From: Pedobacter alluvionis
Lineage (GTDB): Bacteria > Bacteroidota > Bacteroidia > Sphingobacteriales > Sphingobacteriaceae
Assembly: GCF_003664035.1 (NCBI RefSeq)
Contig: NZ_RCCK01000010.1
Location: 1,178,001-1,242,000 of the forward strand
Length of the DNA stretch: 64,000 bases
Direction: 5' to 3'
Shown: positions 1 to 7,316 of the stretch, piece by piece
How the letters are laid out: each line of letters begins with the position of its first letter
How positions within the stretch are numbered: position 1 is the first letter of the stretch
Made by a program: the position numbers and the translations under genes
Notes under the pieces: model-generated
Told to the model about the DNA's origin: nothing
The model's database searches: none
What the model saw: only the letters and a program-made list of their open reading frames with translations

Positions 1-221
1 TAAAAGCACAATACAGCATCGCTGAAAAAAGAGCGCAGACTTTACAACAGGCTTCAAGAAATGCAAGTTTGCTGTTTAAGAGCGGTATGGCGAACTACCT
101 GGAGGTAATTACGGCACAAGGCAATTTATTGCAAAGCGAACTGGAATTAACCACCATTAAAACAGAGCAGTTAAATGCAGTTGTTGGTTTGTACCGCTCG
201 TTAGGAGGCGGCTGGAATTAA
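1..221 (+). CDS. TolC-family outer membrane efflux protein, C-terminal end
   Basis: Only the last ~73 codons are present; the gene enters from the left edge of the window (codons in phase with position 3) and ends with TAA at 219-221. The visible part reads as the closing helix of a TolC/NodT-type outer membrane channel: LFKSGMANYLEVITAQGNLL, then a run with LELTTIKTEQLNAVV, and a short GLYRSLGGGWN tail. Proteins of this family form the trimeric outer-membrane exit duct of RND or ABC efflux pumps, so the missing upstream genes are probably the membrane-fusion and pump subunits. That operon context is inferred from the family. Family assignment is secure; substrate is unknown. Confidence 0.85.
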   Translation, partial: KAQYSIAEKRAQTLQQASRNASLLFKSGMANYLEVITAQGNLLQSELELTTIKTEQLNAVVGLYRSLGGGWN

Positions 222-225
222 TTTG

Positions 226-264
226 CACAAACCTATAAGGCCTTAAAGACTTTATAGGTTTGTG
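226..264. terminator. Perfect 13-bp hairpin after the TolC gene
   Basis: CACAAACCTATAA at 226-238 is exactly complementary to TTATAGGTTTGTG at 252-264, with a 13-base loop. It starts five bases after the efflux gene stop codon. There is no long T run after it, so it may be a stabilising 3' hairpin working together with the stronger terminator that follows. Confidence 0.5.
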
Positions 265-275
265 TATAAATTTAG

Positions 276-308
276 GCACTAAGGACGCGAGGTTCTTGGT
301 GCTTTTTT
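276..308 (+). terminator. Rho-independent terminator
   Basis: GCACTAAG at 276-283 pairs with CTTGGTGC at 295-302 (one G-T wobble), followed directly by six T at 303-308. This is the best termination signal for the TolC-type gene upstream. Confidence 0.7.
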
Positions 309-896
309 ATTTGATGCTGTTATCCTGAGCGCAGCGAAGGATCTTTTGATTGAAAGATTCTTCACTGCGTTCAGAATGACAATTAAAGATTTTCTTGCCC
401 TTCGCGCAGTCTTGCCTCGGCTACCGATGAAAAATCGGTACAGGTCCACCGCCGCCGAGGGGCTCTTTCTTTTCTCTTGATAGAAAAGAAACAAACCTGA
501 GCGCAGCGAAAGCATGCCTACCTTAAAAAACAACAACGAAAAGGCATAACTGAAAGGCTTGGATCTGATGTCGGATAAATTCGTCAAAGCTTTATTGGTC
601 GTCAGCACAAGCCTCTCCCGAAGAATGTTCGGGACAAGCTTACGAAAAATCGGGGAGGGCGTGCTGCCTTCTGGGTAGTGGTAGGTTGAAAGGAGGTGCA
701 AAAGCTTTAACGTTTTCTCCTTCCATCATCTCCTAGGCCGGATAGCAGGGTGCAGATAGCATGATATATAGGCATAATTTCTAATACGGTGGTCATCCGA
801 TGGCTCCTAAAATCCGCATGTTGGTCGTAATCTGAATATTACTAATTTCTAAAAATGAATATCACCTGATTTTATCCCTCGATAATTATATTTATA

Positions 897-1017
897 TGCT
901 GAAGTTCATTTTCTTCTTTGAACTACTTATATTTACAACAACTTACTCTCAATGAATTATGCTAATTTTACGTTGTAATTTGCTTTCCTTCTTTGAACTA
1001 CTGATATTTACAACAAC
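897..1017 (+). CRISPR. Left segment of a type II-C-like CRISPR array
   Basis: The repeat unit is 46 bp, beginning GTTGTRATTTGCTTTC, with CTTCTTTGAACTACTGATA in the middle and ATTTACAACAAC at the end. The copy at 972-1017 is complete (one G to A change at position 6). The copy at 897-942 keeps its 3' two thirds but its first ~17 bases have diverged. The spacer between them, 943-971, is 29 bp. Length, GTTGTGATTTGC start and spacer size match type II-C repeats of Bacteroidota. The array continues at 4141 after a 3.1-kb interruption. Plus-strand orientation follows from the tracrRNA anti-repeat, which is complementary to the 5' end of the repeat as written. No cas gene is adjacent. Confidence 0.9.
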
Positions 1018-1018
1018 T

Positions 1019-1387
1019 ACTTTTAAAAATATTTTATACCTTTTAACAGAAATCGGAAAACCGAAATATGTTTTTGAAGAGGAAGGGGATAACCGTGATG
1101 GATATTTTTTTTGTAGAAAAACAGATTTCAGAAAAAACTTACAAGTTTACAGCGTTAGCTCCGGAGTATCTTTGAGACGTAATGCGATTTATCAGAATGA
1201 GCGATTATGTTTCATCACTGATAAATATGGCCATGAATATGATTGCGACACTTTTTTAATTATCCCAAAATGGGAAACACAGGGCGATATTGCTAGTGTT
1301 GAATGTGAGTTTCAAACGGAAACAGTTGTCAAAAAAATAGCACACGGAACTACAATTACAACGGCTGAGATTTCAACAACGATTTAA
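1019..1387 (+). pseudogene. 3' fragment of a phage structural-region gene
   Basis: About 122 codons in an open frame that runs back through the CRISPR repeat without a natural start; the ATG at 959 lies in a CRISPR spacer and is not the gene's own start. The phage part begins at TFKNILYLLTEIG and ends ...TTITTAEISTTI. I do not recognise the family. It ends 24 bp before the tail protein gene on the same strand, so it was probably the preceding gene in a phage tail module; its acidic, Cys-containing middle (KYGHEYDCDTFLIIPKW) gives no further clue. Truncated at its 5' end by the CRISPR repeat, hence called a broken gene. Confidence 0.6.
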
Positions 1388-1411
1388 ATAACGACTATAA
1401 TAATCAACAAA

Positions 1412-4057
1412 ATGGCTAACAATGAAAATTTAAAAAACGCGATTTCGGCGGTAATAAAAAGCAACAGAAATAACGAAATCACGGGCGACATACTAAAAGA
1501 CGCTTTCATATCAATTATTAATCAATTTGGAGCGGGTGCGATAATAGCAGGATGGGCAACACCGACAACGGTTCCGATTGATAGTGATATTAATGCGGTT
1601 TATTTTGCTAACACAAACGGTACTTACACAAATTTTGGAGGCTATGTTTTGACTAAAAATGAATTTGTTGTTTTTTCAAACAAAACAGGTTCTTATAGTC
1701 CTATTGGTATAATAGAGAAATCTGACCCTGCAATTGCAGCGTGGACGCCTATAGCTTTTTCAATTGGTTCACAAGTAACAAACGTTGGTAAAATTTGGAA
1801 AGCAAACGCAGCGACATTAAGTACGGATGTGCCAGGAACCAGCAGTAAGTGGGTTGAATTGGGCAGCGCTTATGTTGATGAAACGAATATAAAGAATTTG
1901 TTATCACTTTCACCACCTCCCGCACAAGGCAATATTATACTAAACGACCCAGGCACATACAATCAAGTCACATTCGATGGGTTTATCGGAACAAGGTACT
2001 ACGCGTCGGTTAAACCAACTTACTACGCTGGTGCTTTTAACGGGGTCGTAAAAAGATTTTTTGTGGGCATGAAAGGTGCTGAAATTGGTAGGGTTGTTAG
2101 GTTTTACGTGTTAGGAAGAACGGGTACTACCTATCTTTGTAAATATGAAAGCGGTGACGTAGCGGCTGAACTTGCTGGCTTAAACTCATACAATCCAACA
2201 GTTATGCCCACTTACACAGTAGGGGATGTTATAGCAATAAAGGTTGTGGCCGCAGAGGGTTCAAACATAAAATTCTTAGACGCCGGCGCAACAGAAGAGT
2301 GTATAGTATTTTTCAATCCTCTTTCGGTTGGGAATTCTGTAACAGTATCATCAGGCTTGACAAGAAGGTACGATGTAGGTGCTGAAATTACAGAAGAAAA
2401 CAATTTGGTTTCTTATAAATGGGGAAATCAGCCAAATGGCTATTCTAAACTAGATTCATCAGGATTCATAGAAAAAAAACAACTCCCTAATCAAATAACA
2501 GGAGATAAAGCCCATAACGAAACACCTACTACTATTTATTTACCAAATAAAAAATCTTATGCTATTGCGAGAATATCAGGAGGCGTTGAGAATTATAGCT
2601 TAACCAACAGCACAATTGGCGGTACAAAGGGTTCTGGTTTTAACAATATAATAATAATACCTTATGAAATTGCTAGTAAGGGTTTTGTTAATGGCGGCAT
2701 CTTAAATGAGGTAAGAATAGGCGCAAACACAAATGTATTACCTACATCGAAACTTCAAGCTTGGATTGTTAGGGTAGTATCCGGTAGAATAAATTTGGTA
2801 GAAAAAGTTGGCGAAATAGACGGCTCTGTTGCCGGAAGGTGGCATGTATTTAAAGGCTTATCTGTTATTGTTCAATCAGGAGATTTAGTGGCAATAAGAG
2901 GGGTTAATCTTCCTATGGACTACTATTCAGGAAGCACAGGACAAACGCCATATTCTTCATATCTGTTGACGTCTAGCGCCATAACTGATATGACTTTGAA
3001 CGTCTTTGACGAGCCTATAACGGCGCCATCATCGGGAGGAGGTGTGGGTTTTGCTATTGAAGCGGACATTTCTTTATCAAGTATGGGCGCAAAAGATAAC
3101 CCTGGAGGATCGCCATCGCTTGATAATAATCTTCACTTTAAAAATAGTATAGGAAAAGCGCCCGATTTATTTTGGCAGGGAAAAAAAATAATTTGGGTTG
3201 GCACAAGTATTCCGGCTGGAAATGATGGTGGTTTCCTTTCGTACCCCGAAATCGCTGGCAGATATTTAGACGCAAATTTGACTAACGAATCGGTAGGTAG
3301 TAGTGGCATGGTTTGGGATGGCACGCGCGCGCTATCTTTATCCGCAAAAGCAGCCGAATTGGTTGCGGCTTTTGGAGTTAATAGCGGAACCTATAGTTAC
3401 GAAACTAAATTGATAGGAAAAAATGCTGACCTTATTGTTTTCGACCACGGATATAATGATAGACTAAAAGTTACAGGATCATTTTTAGGCACATTACCTT
3501 TCACTTCAAGAACGGGTAAAACGTCTGGCTCAATTTCATCGCAAATACTAACAGGCGTTAACACTCTTTTTTCAACAGAATTTAAGGCAGGTGATAAGCT
3601 ATATGATTTCAGGTTTAGGTACATAGGAAAGGTGCTGTCTATTGAATCAAATACTTCTATGACACTAACGGAAAACTCCTTAGTGGCCGTATCGAATGCC
3701 GATGTTTTTTACGGAACAAGTATGGATAGAACCACCTTTTACGGATCATTTAACTATGTTATAGATAAATGTTATGAAGATAAGCCATCGGTATCAATTA
3801 TGTTTGTTACATCTCCAACTGCATACGCGTATCAGCAGACCGGAGCAGACGGTAGGGTTACCAATACTAACGCAAGGGATGCCGTTATTGCTTTAGCTAA
3901 TGCTTATAATGCCCCGTGCTGCGACTTATTTAATCTTATGGGTTATAATGGTTCTAACTGGCCTGCTAAAATGGCAGACAGTGTACATCCTAACGGATCC
4001 GAAAGGGTTAAAATAGCTAATATACTGTATGGTTTTATTAAAAATTTTGTAGTTTAA
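1412..4057 (+). CDS. Phage tail/receptor-binding protein with SGNH hydrolase domain
   Basis: Complete 881-residue phage gene. Residues 1-100 (MANNENLKNAISAVIKSNRN, then a Gly-rich GAGAIIAGWATP segment) resemble the N-terminal attachment part of Bacteroidota phage tail proteins; the middle is long, beta-rich and low in charge, as in tail fibres. The C-terminal ~290 residues form an SGNH/GDSL esterase: block I WVGTS (Ser599), block III HGYND (Gly680, Asn682), and DSVH near the end (Asp856, His859). Such domains usually remove acetyl groups from host surface polysaccharide during adsorption. All catalytic residues are visible, so the protein may be intact. Its location inside a CRISPR array is the oddity; expression there is unknown. 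Confidence 0.8.
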   Translation: MANNENLKNAISAVIKSNRNNEITGDILKDAFISIINQFGAGAIIAGWATPTTVPIDSDINAVYFANTNGTYTNFGGYVLTKNEFVVFSNKTGSYSPIGIIEKSDPAIAAWTPIAFSIGSQVTNVGKIWKANAATLSTDVPGTSSKWVELGSAYVDETNIKNLLSLSPPPAQGNIILNDPGTYNQVTFDGFIGTRYYASVKPTYYAGAFNGVVKRFFVGMKGAEIGRVVRFYVLGRTGTTYLCKYESGDVAAELAGLNSYNPTVMPTYTVGDVIAIKVVAAEGSNIKFLDAGATEECIVFFNPLSVGNSVTVSSGLTRRYDVGAEITEENNLVSYKWGNQPNGYSKLDSSGFIEKKQLPNQITGDKAHNETPTTIYLPNKKSYAIARISGGVENYSLTNSTIGGTKGSGFNNIIIIPYEIASKGFVNGGILNEVRIGANTNVLPTSKLQAWIVRVVSGRINLVEKVGEIDGSVAGRWHVFKGLSVIVQSGDLVAIRGVNLPMDYYSGSTGQTPYSSYLLTSSAITDMTLNVFDEPITAPSSGGGVGFAIEADISLSSMGAKDNPGGSPSLDNNLHFKNSIGKAPDLFWQGKKIIWVGTSIPAGNDGGFLSYPEIAGRYLDANLTNESVGSSGMVWDGTRALSLSAKAAELVAAFGVNSGTYSYETKLIGKNADLIVFDHGYNDRLKVTGSFLGTLPFTSRTGKTSGSISSQILTGVNTLFSTEFKAGDKLYDFRFRYIGKVLSIESNTSMTLTENSLVAVSNADVFYGTSMDRTTFYGSFNYVIDKCYEDKPSVSIMFVTSPTAYAYQQTGADGRVTNTNARDAVIALANAYNAPCCDLFNLMGYNGSNWPAKMADSVHPNGSERVKIANILYGFIKNFVV

Positions 4058-4094
4058 ATTTTTACGGGCTTAAAAGTTAAAAAAACAACATAAA

Positions 4095-4140
4095 ATGGCG
4101 ATAGAATTACCAAGTGCTGAACAAGTAGATTTGGCTGATA
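4095..4140 (+). pseudogene. First 15 codons of a third phage gene, cut by a CRISPR repeat
   Basis: ATG at 4095 begins MAIELPSAEQVDLAD, 37 bp after the tail protein stop and on the same strand. The phage frame is cut at 4140; reading on through the CRISPR repeat and next spacer gives a chimeric 42-residue product ending at a TGA in the following repeat (4221-4223). The fragment is too short for family assignment. Its value is as the right-hand junction: a gene start with normal spacing that is abruptly replaced by repeat sequence. Confidence 0.55.
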
Positions 4141-4326
4141 GTTGTGACTTGCTTTCCCTCTTTGAACTACTGATATTTACAACAACATCGGGGATGCCAC
4201 TAATGGCCCCCGATACGTTGTGATTTGCTTTCCTTCTTTGAACTACTGATATTTACAACAACGGTCATGCTCTCCTATAATTCCCGCATTGGGTTGTGAT
4301 TTGCTTTCCTTCTTTGAACTACTGAT
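4141..4326 (+). CRISPR. Right segment of the CRISPR array, ending in a truncated repeat
   Basis: Two complete 46-bp repeats, 4141-4186 (two T to C changes, positions 8 and 18) and 4217-4262 (used as consensus), then a third copy at 4293-4326 that keeps only its first 34 bases. Spacers are 4187-4216 and 4263-4292, both exactly 30 bp. The first of these is largely self-complementary (ATCGGGG...CCA / TGG...CCCCGAT). About 90 bp beyond the truncated repeat lies the tracrRNA anti-repeat. Thus both outer repeats of the array are degenerate, in opposite halves. Confidence 0.92.
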
Positions 4327-4401
4327 TGAAAAGTCTGCCAACATTTCAATTTATTTACACTTCTTTACGGTTTTCCGTATTCCGAATATTAAAATAAATT
4401 T

Positions 4402-4409
4402 TATCTTTG
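4402..4409 (+). promoter_or_regulatory. Bacteroidota -7 box upstream of the tracrRNA
   Basis: TATCTTTG matches the TAnnTTTG consensus recognised by the Bacteroidota primary sigma factor. It ends five bases before the start of the 15-nt anti-repeat, placing a likely transcription start at about 4412-4416. No clear TTG -33 element was found at the expected spacing. Confidence 0.6.
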
Positions 4410-4411
4410 AT

Positions 4412-4493
4412 ATCGAAAGCAAATCACAATAAGGATTATTCCGTTGTGAAAACATTTGGGTTGCCTCTTGTACACAAATCAGGAGGCTTTTTT
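4412..4493 (+). ncRNA. tracrRNA (type II-C-like)
   Basis: GAAAGCAAATCACAA at 4415-4429 is the exact reverse complement of bases 2-16 of the CRISPR repeat, so it can base-pair with the repeat part of a crRNA. It is followed by a nexus-like segment AAGGATTATTCCGTTGTG, as in Bacteroidota type II-C tracrRNAs, then by a terminator hairpin, GCCTCTTG 4463-4470 with CAGGAGGC 4480-4487, and six T. Predicted length is about 80 nt. tracrRNA pairs with crRNA, is processed by RNase III and loads Cas9; here no Cas9 gene lies next to it, so a Cas9 encoded elsewhere would be needed. Start is inferred from the -7 box. Confidence 0.85.
4463..4493 (+). terminator. Terminator of the tracrRNA
   Basis: Eight-pair stem (GCCTCTTG / CAGGAGGC, with one T-G wobble) and a T6 run at 4488-4493. 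It forms the 3' end of the tracrRNA and separates it from the lysozyme gene that begins 80 bp later. Confidence 0.75.
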
Positions 4494-4573
4494 ATGACCA
4501 AATTTTTTTAAAAAATATTCAAAGCAATATAAACACTTATTTATTTTCCTCAACTTAGCGGCATTAATAACCC

Positions 4574-5470
4574 ATGCCTCCAGATAAAAGAACCCCAATA
4601 AATAAAAGTCCGGTTGCCAGAAAACCTGCCGTTAGGAAACCTGCAACCAGAAAACCCACAACAGGCAGAAAAAAGAAAGCTGTGCTTTCCGTTCAGCTTA
4701 AACTGGTTATTGCAGGTTTATTGTTGATTTTGCTTTCTCCATTTTATTACGGCTATGTATTAAGAAGTTTTGCGGCTACCTGGCGTTGGGTTAAAGACTG
4801 GGGGCAAGACCCGAATTACAGAACTTACGAAAGTTTTAACATCAAGATCCCAAAGAAATATACCGTTCACGGCATTGATGTTTCTTACTATCAGGGTAAA
4901 ATAAACTGGCAAAAAGTAAAGGAAATGAAGGAAGACGAGGTGAGTATCCGTTTTGCCTTTATCAAAGCCACAGAAGGATTGATGCTGGTTGACCCGTATT
5001 TTCAACGCAATTGGCGTGAAGCCCCAAAAGCAGGGATTATTTGTGGCGCCTATCATTTTTTTAGGCCTAAAAAGGACGGTAAAACGCAGGCTAAATTTTT
5101 CTTACAAGTGGTAAATATTGAGAAGGGTGATTTACCACCAGTTGTGGATATTGAATCTTTAGATGGTGTTTCTCCGCTAAAAATGAGGGCAGAACTTTCT
5201 GATTTTCTCAATTATGTAGAAATGAAAACCAAGGTGAGACCCATTGTTTATACCGGGCTTAAATTTTACGAAGATTATTTAGCTGATCATTTTGATGATT
5301 ATCCTTTGTGGATTGCCCATTATTATCAACCAAAGTTGAGAATGGATAAAAGCCGCTGGAAATTTTGGCAGCATTCTGATAAAGCTAAAATTAATGGTAT
5401 AGGCCATGTGGTTGATTTTAATGCTTTTAATGGTGATAGTTTGGCGTTGGATAGGCTATTAGTTCATTAG
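4574..5470 (+). CDS. Membrane-anchored GH25 muramidase (lysozyme)
   Basis: A 298-residue protein. Residues 1-36 are a Lys/Arg/Pro-rich cytoplasmic tail with RKPA-type repeats, residues ~41-61 one transmembrane helix, and residues ~97-298 a glycoside hydrolase 25 domain. GH25 marks: HGIDVSYYQGKINW (Asp102), FAFIKATEG, GAYHFFRP, PPVVDIES (Asp192, Glu194, the acidic catalytic pair), PIVYTG, and WKFWQHSDK near the end. GH25 enzymes cut the N-acetylmuramic acid to N-acetylglucosamine bond of peptidoglycan; the anchor suggests action at the periplasmic face of the inner membrane. It is a single gene, converging on the dipeptide epimerase gene, also a cell-wall enzyme. Length is normal for the family plus the added anchor. 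Although close to phage DNA, it looks like a chromosomal gene and not an endolysin, because of the tail and anchor. Confidence 0.9.
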   Translation: MPPDKRTPINKSPVARKPAVRKPATRKPTTGRKKKAVLSVQLKLVIAGLLLILLSPFYYGYVLRSFAATWRWVKDWGQDPNYRTYESFNIKIPKKYTVHGIDVSYYQGKINWQKVKEMKEDEVSIRFAFIKATEGLMLVDPYFQRNWREAPKAGIICGAYHFFRPKKDGKTQAKFFLQVVNIEKGDLPPVVDIESLDGVSPLKMRAELSDFLNYVEMKTKVRPIVYTGLKFYEDYLADHFDDYPLWIAHYYQPKLRMDKSRWKFWQHSDKAKINGIGHVVDFNAFNGDSLALDRLLVH

Positions 5471-5966
5471 GCGTGATGCATAACCGTTTTCGTCATTGAG
5501 AGTAACCTATTAGGCCAGTGGCCTGAAAAAAATAGGAATGAGGTCCTGTATGCGCTTTCTAACTTATTAGGGTTTAAGATTTTGCATCCTGTAAAACTCA
5601 TTGAGTTAAGATATCTAAGGTGGTTAATTAAAGACTACGCTGTTTAATTAACCACCTTAGACACCTAAGAAAATCTAATTCATTAAATAATCCTTTAGGG
5701 ATTAACACCATATAAGAAATATAAGAACATGTAAGCTTATATGGTCCTTAAATGTCTTATATGGTCAAAAAATAATACTGAATATCAGTTGTTTACATAG
5801 ATATCATTATAAGAAGGCTTTTTCAGCCGACAGCCTGTCCCGATCTTTCAGGGAAGTAATCTGCTTAGCAGGTTCAATAGGTCGTTAATGAATCGGTAAT
5901 TGATCTCATAACTTGATTGTTTAAATCGGTTAATCGACGCCAAACGCTCAACTCCAAACTATCATG
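5471..5966. repeat. Intergenic region with two large palindromes
   Basis: No gene seen between the converging lysozyme and epimerase genes. It contains an 18-bp perfect inverted repeat (CTAAGGTGGTTAATTAAA at 5615-5632, complement at 5643-5660, 10-base loop) and a second one, ACCATATAAG (5707-5716) with CTTATATGGT (5736-5745, repeated at 5756-5765). Either may act as a bidirectional terminator; neither has a clear T run. Sequence from 5820 to 5950 has no visible structure. Confidence 0.6.
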
Positions 5967-7064
5967 CTAAACCGTCCAGCTTTCACATTTCTCTAAGAAA
6001 AACTCATCTGCTTCGGCGCCGATACCAATTTCTTCGGGAACATCAAGAAAGTAACCATTATAGGTTAGTCCACCAACAACCGGATCAACTAAATGCCCCA
6101 GTAGCGCTGTATCTAAGTCAAAAAATTCAACGTTAGGACTGGCCAAGGCAAAATGCAGGTTGGCACTTAAAGCAATCCTGGTTTCGAGCATGCTGCCAAT
6201 CATACATTTTACACCATGTTTTAAGGCTTCTTCATGGATTTTTTGCGCTTCTAAAATTCCCCCGGATTTCGAAAATTTAATGTTTAAATAGGTTGTAGAC
6301 TGGCTGTTGATCAGTTTTCGGGCATCGTGGTGGTTGTAACAGCTTTCATCGGCCATTAATTTAATTGGCGAATTTACATTCAGCTCGGGTAATTTATCAT
6401 CATACCAGGTGCGCATGGGTTGTTCGCAGAACTCAATATTATATTTTTCCAGTTCGCCCAATGCAAATAAAGCGTCATCAAAACTCCAGCCCTGATTGGC
6501 ATCCAGGCGTAAGGTTAAATCTTCACCTACCGCTTCGCGGATGTGTTTTACCCTTTCTATATCATCATGCACTTTTTTACCCAGCTTAATTTTTAAGATG
6601 CGGCAACCCTGGCTTTTATATTTCAGAGCTGTAGTGGCCATTCCCTCCGGTGTATCAATGCCAATGGTCATATCGGTTTCAATGGTGCGTTTTGTTCCAC
6701 CAAGAAATTTATACAGGGGTAAGTTGGCATCTTTTGCTGCAATATCAAACAAAGCCATATCGAAAGCACTTTTAATGGTATTGTTATGATCGGCATAACC
6801 CAATAAATCGTTCATCCGCTCCGGAATTTCTAAAGGATCTTTACCTTTTAAAATCGCTGCGAAATCTTTGGCCATCGCAATACAGGTTTCCTGTGTTTCA
6901 CCAACAATCATCGGGAAAGCAGAACATTCTCCAATGCCGTGGATACCTGTATCAGTATAAATCCTGATCAACACATTCTGTGCAAAATGCATGGTTCCGG
7001 TTGCAATAACAAAGGGCTCCATCGGTATGCTAAATCGGTATATTTCGGTATGGGTGATTTTCAT
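5967..7064 (-). CDS. Dipeptide epimerase (enolase superfamily)
   Basis: This 365-residue protein is a muconate-lactonizing-type member of the enolase superfamily. The barrel residues are visible: Lys158-x-Lys160 (LKIKLG), metal ligands Asp188 (RLDANQGW), Glu214 (FCEQP) and Asp239 (MADES), and Lys263 (NIKFSKSGG). The Asp316-Leu-Asp318 motif (FFDLDTALL) matches the DxD that binds the substrate amino group in L-Ala-D/L-Glu epimerases. The likely role is epimerising dipeptides such as L-Ala-D-Glu from murein peptides so they can be degraded. Exact dipeptide specificity cannot be read from sequence. It is transcribed alone, divergently from the DUF255 gene, and faces the GH25 muramidase gene. Confidence 0.87.
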   Translation of the reverse strand: MKITHTEIYRFSIPMEPFVIATGTMHFAQNVLIRIYTDTGIHGIGECSAFPMIVGETQETCIAMAKDFAAILKGKDPLEIPERMNDLLGYADHNNTIKSAFDMALFDIAAKDANLPLYKFLGGTKRTIETDMTIGIDTPEGMATTALKYKSQGCRILKIKLGKKVHDDIERVKHIREAVGEDLTLRLDANQGWSFDDALFALGELEKYNIEFCEQPMRTWYDDKLPELNVNSPIKLMADESCYNHHDARKLINSQSTTYLNIKFSKSGGILEAQKIHEEALKHGVKCMIGSMLETRIALSANLHFALASPNVEFFDLDTALLGHLVDPVVGGLTYNGYFLDVPEEIGIGAEADEFFLEKCESWTV

Positions 7065-7316
7065 TTTTTAGGGTTGAAGGTAAAAGGTGTGAGGTTTGTT
7101 AATCAAGGGTAGTACAGTTTGTCCGGTTCAATTCTTGACGCTTTGCGTCAATTTTTTGATTAAATAATTCGTTTTGCAACTAATTCCATTCATCTTATAG
7201 ATTTCCAACTAAAGTATAAAAACAAAAACTAAATCGAAACAGGTTTGTAGAATATTAATAGATTTACGCCTCGAAATAAAAATTCCATTTTCCCGCTTAC
7301 GTTTATATAACCCGTC

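Larger units (their letters stand above)
222..896. repeat. Gene-poor stretch with dispersed intergenic repeats
   Basis: No convincing gene. After the two hairpins, 319-382 is a palindromic repeat (TATCCTGAGCGCAGCGAAGG and, reversed, GATTCTTCACTGCGTTCAG) of the family also found near 40.7-41.2 kb. A second palindromic piece, CTACCGATG...ATCGGTAC (about 420-442), is also shared with that region. The reverse-strand reading frame across 279-701 translates mostly repeat sequence and was not called. The stretch from about 740 to 896, next to the first degenerate CRISPR repeat, is AT-rich and could be a decayed leader, but shows no recognisable leader motif. Confidence 0.6.
1018..4140 (+). mobile_element. 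Phage DNA fragment occupying one spacer position
   Basis: This 3,123-bp block lies exactly between the last base of one complete CRISPR repeat (1017) and the first base of the next (4141). It holds three same-strand phage genes: the 3' part of one, one complete 881-codon tail protein gene, and the first 15 codons of a third. Both outer genes are cut at the repeat edges, so the block is an arbitrary slice of a phage genome and not a cassette with its own ends. I see no transposase, integrase, terminal inverted repeats or target duplication. Oversized spacer acquisition, spacer-phage recombination and assembly error are all possible. Confidence 0.8.

Noticed and set aside
279..701. Open frame of 140 codons on the minus strand
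   Set aside because: It translates the dispersed GAGCGCAG palindromes and their flanks; similar frames arise wherever this repeat occurs. No family, no start context.
959..1017. ATG 959 as the true start of the first phage frame
   Set aside because: The ATG lies in a CRISPR spacer and the next codons are the repeat, so it cannot be the phage gene's own start.
1412..4057. Complete prophage or mobile island at 1-4.4 kb
   Set aside because: No integrase, terminase, capsid or attachment duplication; only three adjacent tail-region genes, two of them cut, bounded by CRISPR repeats.
4439..4456. CCGTTGTGAAAACATT as a sixth CRISPR repeat
   Set aside because: Only TTGTG is shared and it is part of the tracrRNA nexus; no repeat continues from it.
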